In this document: positions 6,309 to 13,203 of the stretch, in pieces
Layout of the letters: the number at the start of each line of letters is the position of its first letter
How positions within the stretch are numbered: the stretch's first letter is position 1
Assembly: GCA_948477625.1 (NCBI GenBank)
Contig: CAOLNK010000012.1
Location: 1-13,475, forward strand
DNA length: 13,475 nt
Reading direction: 5' to 3'
Origin: an uncultured Candidatus Saccharibacteria bacterium
GTDB taxonomy: Bacteria; Patescibacteriota; Saccharimonadia; Saccharimonadales; Saccharimonadaceae
Program-made: the position numbers and the translations under genes
Notes under the pieces: model-generated
Seen by the model: the letters and a program-made list of their open reading frames with translations, nothing else
Told to the model about the DNA's origin: nothing
Databases searched by the model: none

Positions 6309-7446
6309 CTTCACCTCTATGCAGTTCATACGGCCGGATTAGTTCTCGTACTAGGGCCAGTTGCTCTTCGGAATACCAGCTGGGTAAGTTAATAATAGTT
6401 TTAGCCACGGCGACCGTATGTGGACAATCTTTGCTAGGGAAATTTGCTTCTTTGGCGTAGCGTACAGGTGAAACTGGTGTATCATACCAGATCTCATTCA
6501 GATAAAATCCATGTTCGGCACACTCTGTTAGTAACTTAGAGCGTTGCTTAACCAAATAATGCGCGCGGATTGGTCCTAATGATTGTTTAGCGGTCTTGGG
6601 TAATTTTTCTAGCTGTGTGAGAGCGAGCTTAGCCTGCCAATCTGTTAGCTTGACGTCGAGATCCAACTCAGCATCGGCCGAGCGTTCAATCCAGCCAAAT
6701 TTGAGAAAAATCGCGGTGAAAATTTTGCCAAGCCCCACATGATAGCCCGCACGAATAGTGGTGCCAAGCGCAGGGTACCAGCGCTCGCGCCAGCGAGCGC
6801 AGCGCTTGGCGCGAAATTGGGGCGGCGACGGCATGGTAAATCTAGCGCTACGTAGCACCAAGGCACCGCCCGAAATCGTGTCAATTGCTTTTCCTTTACC
6901 AAAGGATAGCGCCGTCGCCGCCCCCACACTGCCGATTTCACGCCCGTCGGCGTAAAATCGGCCCGCACAATGCGCCAAATCTTCAATAATCTCTAGATGA
7001 TTTTTCTTAGCAACACCTTCTAATTTTGTCATGTCAAGAGGTAGCCCAAGGGTGTTTTGCGCTACAATTACACTTGCATTATAGCAAGCCTTAAGCGTTT
7101 TGTCAAGAGCTTGCCAATCATATTGTAAAGTTTGCGGGTCGATATCAACGAATACTGGCTCACAACCCGCCGCTTTGACTGCGCGCACTACTGCAATACA
7201 GGTGAGTCCCGGGATAATTACCTGGCTACCTTTGGGAGCCACAGCAATAATCGCAGCCGCCAAGGCCGAACGTCCAGTATGATACAATTCTACTCGTTCC
7301 GCAGACTCATAAGCGGAAGATTTTTCCACTTTGTAACGCTTGGCGAGAGCCACTTTGAGCTCGGCGCTATCCTTGGCGTTGCCACGTGCAAACAGGTGCC
7401 GTAGCACCCGCCCCTTATAATTAGACGCTTGACCGAGAAAAATCAT
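6298..7446 (-). CDS. DegT/DnrJ/EryC1-family PLP-dependent aminotransferase
   Basis: These enzymes move an amino group from glutamate or glutamine to a keto-sugar or similar carbonyl substrate in the cytoplasm. The 382-residue length is typical. Fold-type I PLP marks are visible: HTGRSAL at 56-62 (phosphate and ring region), VIIPGLTC at 76-83, D101 and D103, EDLAH at 155-159 with Asp156 to pair the pyridine nitrogen, and SFGKGK at 181-186, where Lys186 sits at the usual spacing from Ser181 for the Schiff base. GG at 193-194 matches the conserved G-G after the lysine. The ATG overlaps the stop of the hydrolase gene (ATGA). No sugar dehydratase or glycosyltransferase is next to it, so the substrate may be an amino acid-like compound for the peptide bridge rather than a deoxysugar. 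Confidence 0.85.
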   Translation of the reverse strand: MIFLGQASNYKGRVLRHLFARGNAKDSAELKVALAKRYKVEKSSAYESAERVELYHTGRSALAAAIIAVAPKGSQVIIPGLTCIAVVRAVKAAGCEPVFVDIDPQTLQYDWQALDKTLKACYNASVIVAQNTLGLPLDMTKLEGVAKKNHLEIIEDLAHCAGRFYADGREIGSVGAATALSFGKGKAIDTISGGALVLRSARFTMPSPPQFRAKRCARWRERWYPALGTTIRAGYHVGLGKIFTAIFLKFGWIERSADAELDLDVKLTDWQAKLALTQLEKLPKTAKQSLGPIRAHYLVKQRSKLLTECAEHGFYLNEIWYDTPVSPVRYAKEANFPSKDCPHTVAVAKTIINLPSWYSEEQLALVRELIRPYELHRGEDDD

Positions 7447-8753
7447 GCTTTATTCCCCGTGGGCTTTTTCTTAGCCACTGATTTTACCTTGCGCTTAGCC
7501 TTTTCGATTCGGCTAACTTTAGGCACAGAAGCGGAAGTAATCGCTCCCGGCAAAGGTTGGCTAGGAGACTTGGTGGGGTCGAGCGGGACAAAATCTACCT
7601 TTTCGGTGGACTTTTCATCAAGTTCAGCCATGAGCCCAGTGCTTTCGGCCTTGTTTGATTTAACTTCACGCTTACTGAGCAAACCAGCGCTCGATACCAC
7701 TTCTGGAGCTTTCACTTTTTGTGCTGCCTTGCGTAAACTAGCTGAAGCCGAAGCGGCCGCGGCATCTACATCAGGAGTCTTATCTACGGGAGCTTTTTTG
7801 AGACTAGCCGAGGCCGAGACCTTTTCAGCGTTAGTAGACTTGGTTAGTACCTCAGGTGCTTTGTGACGATATTTGACAGCTGCGGCGTCCGTATCGGAAA
7901 CTACCATACCAGCAGTGATTTTCTCGCCAGTGCGCAAAACTAGCTTGGTGGGTACATTGGGCGCCACAGGACTCTGCGGACCTTTGGCTTCCAATACGGG
8001 CTCAGGAGCTTTTTTGAGCGCCAGCGCAGCAGAAACCGCCGTGGCACTATCAACCGTAGGTAACTTGAGTTCGGGCGGGTGCATATAGACCTGATAAATC
8101 GCCTTGGCCAGCTCTGCCGGATGTGAAAGATAGGGCGCGTGCGTCCAATCTGGGAAAATCTCTAGTGAACTATTGACGATACGCGCGTGCATCATCTCGG
8201 CCTGACGTGGCGGCGTCACAGTATCGGCTGCACCCCAAAGAATTGAAGTTGGTGCCAAGACCTTGCTCATGTCTAAATCTCGGTCTGATTCTAGCATATT
8301 AGACAATGTCTTTTTCATATTCTCGGGTGCACGGGCATAATCGGTAGACCCAGTTACCTTATGCCAAATCTTAGCTAGTCCTGGAATGTTCTTGAGAAAA
8401 CCAAACCGTTTAGATAGCGTACGCACCACATCACGCTTGTTGGAAATTTCGTAAATTCCGGCGGCATCAAGCAAGATTAAATGCTTGAGCTTGTCGGGTT
8501 TTTGGCTACAAAGATTTAGTAAAATGCGACCACCATTGCTATGACCGAGCGCTACTGAGCCTTTGGGAATGTTACGGTCAGCCCACTTGACATAATCTTC
8601 AATTGTCCAAACTTTTTTGGAAGGCGTGGTAAGTCCTGGAACTTTAAGCATTTCTACCTTGATACCTTTTTTCTCGAGCAGACTAATCGTGTGTGCCCAA
8701 GGGGCGGTAGTATACGTCCAGCCATGAATAATATATAATTTAGATTTTTTCAT
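7443..8753 (-). CDS. Alpha/beta hydrolase with a long basic, repetitive C-terminal tail
   Basis: The first 230 or so residues are an alpha/beta hydrolase: HGW at 10-12 (oxyanion region), GHSNGG with nucleophile Ser72, Asp177 in GAADTVTPP and His205 in WTHAPYLSHP complete the triad. The substrate cannot be read from sequence; esterase, amidase or peptidase activity are all possible. Residues about 232-436 are unlike the family: rich in Ala, Lys, Pro, Ser and Val, with three copies of an SAxAxL(K/R)KA unit and a final highly basic stretch (KAKRKVKSVAKKKPTGNKA), similar in composition to histone H1-like proteins. The tail is probably disordered and may bind nucleic acid, anionic polymers or the envelope. 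There is no signal peptide. The ATG overlaps the MurF-like stop (ATGA), without a clear SD, so translation is probably coupled. Confidence 0.88.
   Translation of the reverse strand: MKKSKLYIIHGWTYTTAPWAHTISLLEKKGIKVEMLKVPGLTTPSKKVWTIEDYVKWADRNIPKGSVALGHSNGGRILLNLCSQKPDKLKHLILLDAAGIYEISNKRDVVRTLSKRFGFLKNIPGLAKIWHKVTGSTDYARAPENMKKTLSNMLESDRDLDMSKVLAPTSILWGAADTVTPPRQAEMMHARIVNSSLEIFPDWTHAPYLSHPAELAKAIYQVYMHPPELKLPTVDSATAVSAALALKKAPEPVLEAKGPQSPVAPNVPTKLVLRTGEKITAGMVVSDTDAAAVKYRHKAPEVLTKSTNAEKVSASASLKKAPVDKTPDVDAAAASASASLRKAAQKVKAPEVVSSAGLLSKREVKSNKAESTGLMAELDEKSTEKVDFVPLDPTKSPSQPLPGAITSASVPKVSRIEKAKRKVKSVAKKKPTGNKA
7722..8036 (-). repeat. Three degenerate SAxAxL(K/R)KA repeats in the hydrolase tail
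   Basis: Protein-level repeats at residues 240-250 (VSAALALKKAP), 312-322 (VSASASLKKAP) and 334-344 (ASASASLRKAA), linked by Pro/Lys/Thr-rich spacers that also repeat an APEV tetrapeptide. They probably form short basic amphipathic helices within a disordered tail. Confidence 0.6.
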
Positions 8754-10021
8754 ACTAGGCCTCGCTTAGCGCGGCGCCGAACCGCAGCTTTTTCACGACG
8801 AGGAAGTTTGGCAGCATCCTCCGGATTTTCAAGCAATTGCTCGATAATCCACTCAAGATATTGGCTACCCTTAAAAATTAAGGTTTCGTCACCCGAGGTA
8901 TTGGATTCGATAAATTTGAGCGCCTTGTGGGGGTCGAGCGTGGTACGCGTGTCTATTCCGAGCTCACGCAAACGTGGCGCAGTGTATTCTTTGGTACGAC
9001 GTCCAACCAAAATCACCATTTCGGGCTGAGCGGCAGCAATCAAATCAGCTAGTTTGAGATGTTCCTCGCCTTCGAGCGAACCTTGGTCAACAATGTCACC
9101 AATAATCAGCCATTTATGCCCAGCGTGAAGATTTTTTACCATCTCGAGAATACTCTCGACACTAATCAAGTGCGCATTATAACTACTATCAATAATTTTA
9201 AGACCGTTCTTGCCTGGGAAATATGAACTGCGCCCGGGTGGTACCGGCATACTAGCGAAGTCAGTCTTGAGAGGGACGCCAAGGTATTCTACCAACCGCT
9301 CCAGCATCAAAAGCTGAATCGCCAGATCCTTAGGCTGTGGCTGAGCAAAATGGAAGGAGGCTGATTCAAAGATAAAATCGGTGCGCGTCGGATAAACATT
9401 GTAACGCTTGAGGTCATTCCGGCTAAAAATAATTACCTTGGCTTGAATGTCCTTAGTGGCCTGACGCATTAAATCGTTGTCAGCATCAATATAAACCTGC
9501 TTAGTCGTGTTGGCAGGAAGCGTGGCAAATTCATGCGCGATTGCCTCGTCAAGCGTAGCAAACTTACCTTCTTTCACCTCTTGCTCAAACTGCACGGCAT
9601 GGCTGAGACCAAGTGACACCCACAGAGTAACTTCTGGTTTGAGCCATGTAGCTAAAAACTCTGTCTCGCGTGGGCGTTCACCATCAATTTCGACGACATA
9701 AAATTCCCCGGTCCGTTTGTAATATAGTGACCGCACTGGTGCCTGAAAAATCAGTTTAACCCAGCGCCATTTGGAACCGCGAACGCCGTCCATACCCAAG
9801 AGATCGAAAGCAATGCCAAAAGCCGAATTGGCATCATGTGAATAGTGCGCGCGGTCGCCTAGCTCAAACTCCACCATATGAAGCATGGTGGTCTTGCCAG
9901 CCGAGCCGGTCACGGCAATTACCCGCGGTTTCCACCGCCTCAACGCAAAATTAGCAAAAAAACGAAAATACCTCGCTGCAACGAAATAGAAGCGCTTTTT
10001 GAGCCGCATTACTACTGTCAT
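8750..10021 (-). CDS. MurF-like Mur ligase lacking the N-terminal substrate domain
   Basis: The Mur ligase central and C-terminal domains are clear: a P-loop GSAGKTT at 39-45, EIDGERPRETEFL followed by KPEVTLWVSLGLSHA (the MurF Glu and His region), DSSYNAHLISVESIL (compare the MurF D-YNANP-S motif) and GDIVDQGSLEGEEH, the counterpart of the MurF GDM-ELG-E-EEH block. MurF adds D-Ala-D-Ala to UDP-MurNAc-tripeptide. Here the roughly 80-residue UDP-MurNAc-binding domain is absent and replaced by about 33 aromatic and basic residues, so a different acceptor is likely. I start at 10021 because TATAAT ends exactly 6 nt upstream, predicting a leaderless mRNA; the longer frame to 10063 runs into the rpsJ terminator. 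It is the first gene of the five-gene operon. Confidence 0.85.
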   Translation of the reverse strand: MTVVMRLKKRFYFVAARYFRFFANFALRRWKPRVIAVTGSAGKTTMLHMVEFELGDRAHYSHDANSAFGIAFDLLGMDGVRGSKWRWVKLIFQAPVRSLYYKRTGEFYVVEIDGERPRETEFLATWLKPEVTLWVSLGLSHAVQFEQEVKEGKFATLDEAIAHEFATLPANTTKQVYIDADNDLMRQATKDIQAKVIIFSRNDLKRYNVYPTRTDFIFESASFHFAQPQPKDLAIQLLMLERLVEYLGVPLKTDFASMPVPPGRSSYFPGKNGLKIIDSSYNAHLISVESILEMVKNLHAGHKWLIIGDIVDQGSLEGEEHLKLADLIAAAQPEMVILVGRRTKEYTAPRLRELGIDTRTTLDPHKALKFIESNTSGDETLIFKGSQYLEWIIEQLLENPEDAAKLPRREKAAVRRRAKRGLV

Positions 10022-10027
10022 GTAACC

Positions 10028-10036
10028 ATTATAGCA
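10028..10036 (-). promoter_or_regulatory. Extended -10 promoter of the five-gene envelope operon
   Basis: On the minus strand TGC-TATAAT follows directly after the rpsJ terminator T-tract; no good -35 is seen. The -10 is followed by GGTTAC and then the ATG, so the mRNA should begin at the start codon. Confidence 0.6.
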
Positions 10037-10037
10037 C

Positions 10038-10071
10038 AAAAAGCCCCATGCGTTTGGATTCATGGGGCTTT
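10038..10071 (-). terminator. Rho-independent terminator of rpsJ
   Basis: AAAGCCCCATG pairs perfectly with CATGGGGCTTT (11 bp) around a 10-nt loop, followed by a run of Ts on the minus strand. It starts 6 nt after the rpsJ stop and separates rpsJ from the envelope operon. Confidence 0.9.
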
Positions 10072-10077
10072 AGAGAT

Positions 10078-10404
10078 TTACATCTTGATTTCTGCATCAA
10101 CGCCAGCTGGCAACGAGAGATTCTGCAAAGAGTCAATCGTCTTTGGTGTGGCATTAGAGATATCAATCAAACGCTTGTGGACTTTCATTTCGAAAGCCTC
10201 ACCACCGGTCTTGTAGACATGTGGGGACTTCACCACAGTGAAAGTGCTACGCTTGGTTGGCAGAGGTACTGGACCAGATACAGTTGCACCAGTCCGGATA
10301 GCGGTGTCAACAATTTGCTTTGCGCTCTGATCGATAACGCGGTAATCGTAGGCCTTAAGGCGGATACGAATCTTCAAGCCTTCGCTTTTCTTAGCTTCGG
10401 TCAT
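10078..10404 (-). CDS. rpsJ: 30S ribosomal protein S10
   Basis: S10 (uS10) sits in the 30S head and, in other bacteria, also binds NusB in antitermination. The 108-residue sequence is plainly S10: KIRIRLKAYDYRVID near the N-terminus, GATVSGPVPLPTKRSTFTVV in the exposed loop and the conserved KRLIDI block. A short extension (MTEAKKSEG) precedes the usual start. AAAGGA lies about 5 nt before the ATG. It has its own promoter, an approximately 80-nt leader and a strong terminator, so it is monocistronic here; the S10-operon genes that often follow it (rplC, rplD and others) are absent. The tuf gene lies upstream on the same strand, separated by a CDF transporter, perhaps a relic of a tuf-rpsJ order. 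Confidence 0.97.
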   Translation of the reverse strand: MTEAKKSEGLKIRIRLKAYDYRVIDQSAKQIVDTAIRTGATVSGPVPLPTKRSTFTVVKSPHVYKTGGEAFEMKVHKRLIDISNATPKTIDSLQNLSLPAGVDAEIKM

Positions 10405-10440
10405 AACATCCTTTCTTGCTCCATAACCTCAGATAGCTTC

Positions 10441-10455
10441 TAGACGAGCCGTCTA
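10441..10455 (-). promoter_or_regulatory. Hairpin in the rpsJ 5' leader
   Basis: TAGACG (10441-10446) pairs with CGTCTA (10450-10455) around 3 nt, inside the predicted leader. Flanking CTCATAG and CTATCTGAG could form an alternative, longer pairing. It might serve autoregulation, but no known ribosomal-protein leader is recognised. Confidence 0.3.
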
Positions 10456-10491
10456 TGAGTTTTTGGAACGATTTTTATAACTTATAATTCC

Positions 10492-10520
10492 ATTGTATCA
10501 CACTTATGTTAAAAAGTCAA
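10492..10520 (-). promoter_or_regulatory. Sigma-70-type promoter of rpsJ
   Basis: On the minus strand TTGACT (10515-10520), 17 bp, TACAAT (10492-10497), with TGTG before the -10. It shares the TTGACTTTTT and TGTG features of the promoters at 3235 and 5200. The start is predicted near 10485, within AT-rich palindrome TTATAAGTTATAA (10475-10487). Confidence 0.85.
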
Positions 10521-10583
10521 TACTGAAATAGGTTTTTGCACAATTCCTAATCGATTATTCGAGACGTAGTTGATAACTTAACT

Positions 10584-11693
10584 TTAATAGCCTTCTTCCA
10601 AATCAATATCGATTGTGATTAAGCACTTATAATCAGGGAAAGATTTGCGAATTCCGCGCGAAACCCTGTTTTTAATTTCGGTCTTGCGTGGACATTGTAC
10701 AGGCATAACAATATCAAAGGTAATTAATTTGCGCTCGTCATCAATATAAAGACCGTGCATTTGACGAATTTCTGAATAAACATTAACTATATTCAATACA
10801 CATTCACGAATTTCGCGATGCGCCGGCTCGTCGCTATTTTCGGCATATATCCCAATCGTGAGATTAACGTTATATTTGGCATAAACTCGGTGAGCGATTT
10901 CTTGCGTAAGACGATGGATATCTTTGGCAGTAAGGTGATCTGGCACCTGAATTTGCACAGAGCCAATTAGCTCTGTAGGGCCATAGCTATGTAACATAAG
11001 GTCATAAGCCCCGCTTACTTCATCAAAATTGCAAATTAGCTCTTTGATTTTGCGCATAAGTTCCCGATCGGCAGTGCAACCAAGAATCTCGTTGGAGGCA
11101 TCAAATAGAATTTCAATACTGGTTTTGATAATGAACAGTGAAATTAGCGCACCTAGAATACCATCAATACTAATGTGGAAAGTCATGGTTACTATAATCC
11201 CAATCAAAGTCGCAAAAGAAAGCACTGCATCAAAAAGTGCATCTAGACCTGAAGCCACTAAGCTACTAGAGGCAAAACGTTTTCCCGCACGACGCACATA
11301 ACATCCCAGAACTAGCTTAACAATAATAGCAGCCACAACTACAACAATAGTAGACCAAGAATAGTCAGCTAATTCAGGGTGAATAATTTTGGGAATGGAT
11401 TCAACCATGGCCATAATGCCAGTTGCTAAGATTATTACGCCTACAAGCAAAGTAGTGAGATACTCGATACGGCCATGGCCATAAGGATGACCTTCATCCG
11501 GACAACGCGTGGCAAGTTTGGTGCCAATGATTGTAACTACCGACGATAGAACATCGGTCAAGTTATTAACAGCATCCAAAATAATTGCGATAGAACCAGC
11601 CAGAAGGCCTACCATCATCTTAAATCCTACGAGGACTACGTTAGTAGCAATACCAATAACACTAGTCCAAACAATAGCAGTTTGTCGATTCAT
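10584..11693 (-). CDS. Cation diffusion facilitator, probably Mn2+-type exporter
   Basis: CDF proteins are dimeric metal/proton antiporters in the cytoplasmic membrane. Six hydrophobic segments occupy about residues 8-200. The transport-site motifs read NNLTD in the second helix (N-x3-D) and DALFD in the fifth (D-x3-D). Zn exporters usually have H/D-x3-D in both places, whereas as I recall the pneumococcal Mn exporter MntE has N-x3-D with D-x3-D, so Mn2+ is the best guess. The region after residue 200 is long for the family and seems to contain two ferredoxin-like cytoplasmic domains, also seen in MntE-like members. The second of two tandem ATGs is chosen because it lies exactly at the predicted transcription start. 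There is no SD. No terminator is visible before the rpsJ promoter. Confidence 0.88.
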   Translation of the reverse strand: MNRQTAIVWTSVIGIATNVVLVGFKMMVGLLAGSIAIILDAVNNLTDVLSSVVTIIGTKLATRCPDEGHPYGHGRIEYLTTLLVGVIILATGIMAMVESIPKIIHPELADYSWSTIVVVVAAIIVKLVLGCYVRRAGKRFASSSLVASGLDALFDAVLSFATLIGIIVTMTFHISIDGILGALISLFIIKTSIEILFDASNEILGCTADRELMRKIKELICNFDEVSGAYDLMLHSYGPTELIGSVQIQVPDHLTAKDIHRLTQEIAHRVYAKYNVNLTIGIYAENSDEPAHREIRECVLNIVNVYSEIRQMHGLYIDDERKLITFDIVMPVQCPRKTEIKNRVSRGIRKSFPDYKCLITIDIDLEEGY

Positions 11694-11699
11694 CATGCT

Positions 11700-11728
11700 A
11701 TTGTAACAAACATTTATTCTCGTAGCAA
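11700..11728 (-). promoter_or_regulatory. Promoter of the CDF gene, predicted leaderless
   Basis: On the minus strand TTGCTA (11723-11728), 17 bp, TACAAT (11700-11705). The -10 ends 6 nt before the second of two adjacent ATGs, so transcription should begin at that start codon. Confidence 0.55.
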
Positions 11729-11808
11729 CATGTTTTGGATAATTTTATGTTGCATCCTAGCCAGTAAAGTTTCACCGACTAGTCCAGCGGGTTTGGAGTA
11801 CAAACACC

Positions 11809-11836
11809 AAAAAGGTGCCCCTAAGAGCACCTTTTT
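11809..11836 (-). terminator. Rho-independent terminator of tuf
   Basis: A perfect 10-bp stem AAAAAGGTGC/GCACCTTTTT surrounds an 8-nt loop, 21 nt after the tuf stop. The A and T runs on both sides make it symmetric, but only the minus strand needs it here. Confidence 0.85.
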
Positions 11837-11857
11837 GCAATATAGGATTGCTACTAA

Positions 11858-13042
11858 TTATTTAATGATACTAGTAACAACACCAGAACCGACGGTCTTG
11901 CCGCCTTCGCGGATAGCGAAGCGGTCGTTGTTGTTCATCGCAATTGGAGCGAGCAACTTGACCTTGAAGGTGACGGTGTCACCTGGCATGACAATTTCCT
12001 TGTCGGCTGGAAGTTCAACTTCACCGGTCACGTCAGTGGTGCGGAAGTAGAACTGTGGCTTGTAGCCCTTGGAGAATGGAGTGTGGCGACCGCCTTCTTC
12101 CTTCTTCAAGATGTAAACCTGAGCCTCAAACTCAGTATGAGGAGTGATGCTACCTGGAGCGGCGATCACTTGACCACGCTCGATTTGCTCGCGCTCAATA
12201 CCGCGGAGCAAGAGACCAGCGTTGTCACCAGCTTGACCTTGATCGAGAGTCTTGTGGAAGGCTTCGATACCGGTCACAACGGACTTCTGAGTGTCTTTGA
12301 GACCAACGATTTCGACTTCATCGTTCAACTTAATAACGCCCTGTTCGATACGACCAGTAGCAACAGTACCACGGCCTTTAATTGAGAAGACATCCTCAAT
12401 TGGCATCAAGAATGGTTTGTCAAGATCGTGTTCTGGAATATCGAAGTATTCGTCCATAGCCTTGACGAGTTCCATGATGGCATCTTCGTTAGCGGCGTCG
12501 CCTTCGAGAGCCTTGGTAGCAGAACCCTTGATGATTGGAGTGTTATCGCCGTCGAAACCGTATTGGTTCAAGAGATCACGAACATCCATCTCAACGAGCT
12601 CAACCAATTCTGGGTCAGCAAGATCCATCTTGTTCAAGAAAACAATGATTTTTGGAACGTTCACCTGGTGAGCGAGCAAGACGTGCTCACGAGTCTGTGG
12701 CAATGGACCATCGTTGGCAGCAACCACCAAGATAGCACCATCAACCTGAGCAGCACCGGTAATCATGTTCTTAATGTAGTCGGCGTGGCCTGGCATGTCG
12801 ACGTGAGCGTAGTGACGCTTGTCAGATTCATACTCCTGGTGAGAAGTAGCGATAGTGATACCACGAGCCTTCTCTTCTGGAGCGTTATCGATTTGGTCGT
12901 AAGCAACAGCTTTGTTGACGTCTGATGGAAGTTTCTTTGCAAGTACGTTTGTAATTGCAGCAGTAAGAGTAGTCTTACCGTGGTCAACGTGGCCCATCGT
13001 ACCGACGTTGATGTGTGGCTTGGAACGGTCAAATTCTGCCAT
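11858..13042 (-). CDS. tuf: Translation elongation factor Tu
   Basis: EF-Tu brings aminoacyl-tRNA to the ribosome as a GTP complex. The 394-residue protein is full length, with G1 GHVDHGKT at 17-24, the switch I stretch ending ARGITIATSH, G3 DMPGH at 82-86 (His86 is the catalytic histidine), G4 NKMD at 137-140 and G5 GSATK at 173-177. The usual Cys of DCPGH is Met here. Domains 2 and 3 follow with the expected GRGTVATGRIEQG and RTTDVTG blocks. AAGGAG lies about 5 nt upstream of the ATG. A promoter and terminator bracket it, so it is monocistronic; fusA, rpsL and rpsG, its usual neighbours, are not in the window. Codon use is strongly biased to a few codons, as expected for a highly expressed gene. 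Confidence 0.98.
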   Translation of the reverse strand: MAEFDRSKPHINVGTMGHVDHGKTTLTAAITNVLAKKLPSDVNKAVAYDQIDNAPEEKARGITIATSHQEYESDKRHYAHVDMPGHADYIKNMITGAAQVDGAILVVAANDGPLPQTREHVLLAHQVNVPKIIVFLNKMDLADPELVELVEMDVRDLLNQYGFDGDNTPIIKGSATKALEGDAANEDAIMELVKAMDEYFDIPEHDLDKPFLMPIEDVFSIKGRGTVATGRIEQGVIKLNDEVEIVGLKDTQKSVVTGIEAFHKTLDQGQAGDNAGLLLRGIEREQIERGQVIAAPGSITPHTEFEAQVYILKKEEGGRHTPFSKGYKPQFYFRTTDVTGEVELPADKEIVMPGDTVTFKVKLLAPIAMNNNDRFAIREGGKTVGSGVVTSIIK

Positions 13043-13108
13043 TCTTTCTCCTTTTAATTATTATTTTGTCAGAGCACTAATATCAACCAGCTCCAACTCT
13101 ACCTTTAT

Positions 13109-13137
13109 ATGATAACTAAATTTATCTCAAATGTAAA
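13109..13137 (-). promoter_or_regulatory. Candidate promoter of tuf
   Basis: On the minus strand TTTACA (13132-13137), 17 bp, TATCAT (13109-13114), giving a leader of about 60 nt. The stretch 13043-13203 otherwise shows no ORF or RNA gene. Confidence 0.6.
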
Positions 13138-13203
13138 GAGTTTTTAGATGAAAACCGCCTACTTGTGTGTTCTTAACATTTATAACGAATCGTGTTCTCC
13201 ACT

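Noticed and set aside
7429..7866. 145-residue + strand ORF opposite the hydrolase tail
   Set aside because: It is produced by the Ala/Ser/Lys-rich repeats read on the opposite strand; no SD or recognisable domain.
10022..10063. Longer N-terminus for the MurF-like ligase starting at 10063
   Set aside because: It would place the start inside the rpsJ terminator and translate the terminator stem; the ATG at 10021 lies exactly behind a -10 box.
10548..10557. Palindrome TAATCGATTA upstream of the rpsJ promoter
   Set aside because: A short AT-rich palindrome is expected by chance and it has no partner or T-run to act as a CDF terminator.
12428..12925. 165-residue + strand ORF within tuf
   Set aside because: It is an antisense shadow of the strongly conserved EF-Tu coding sequence with biased codons.
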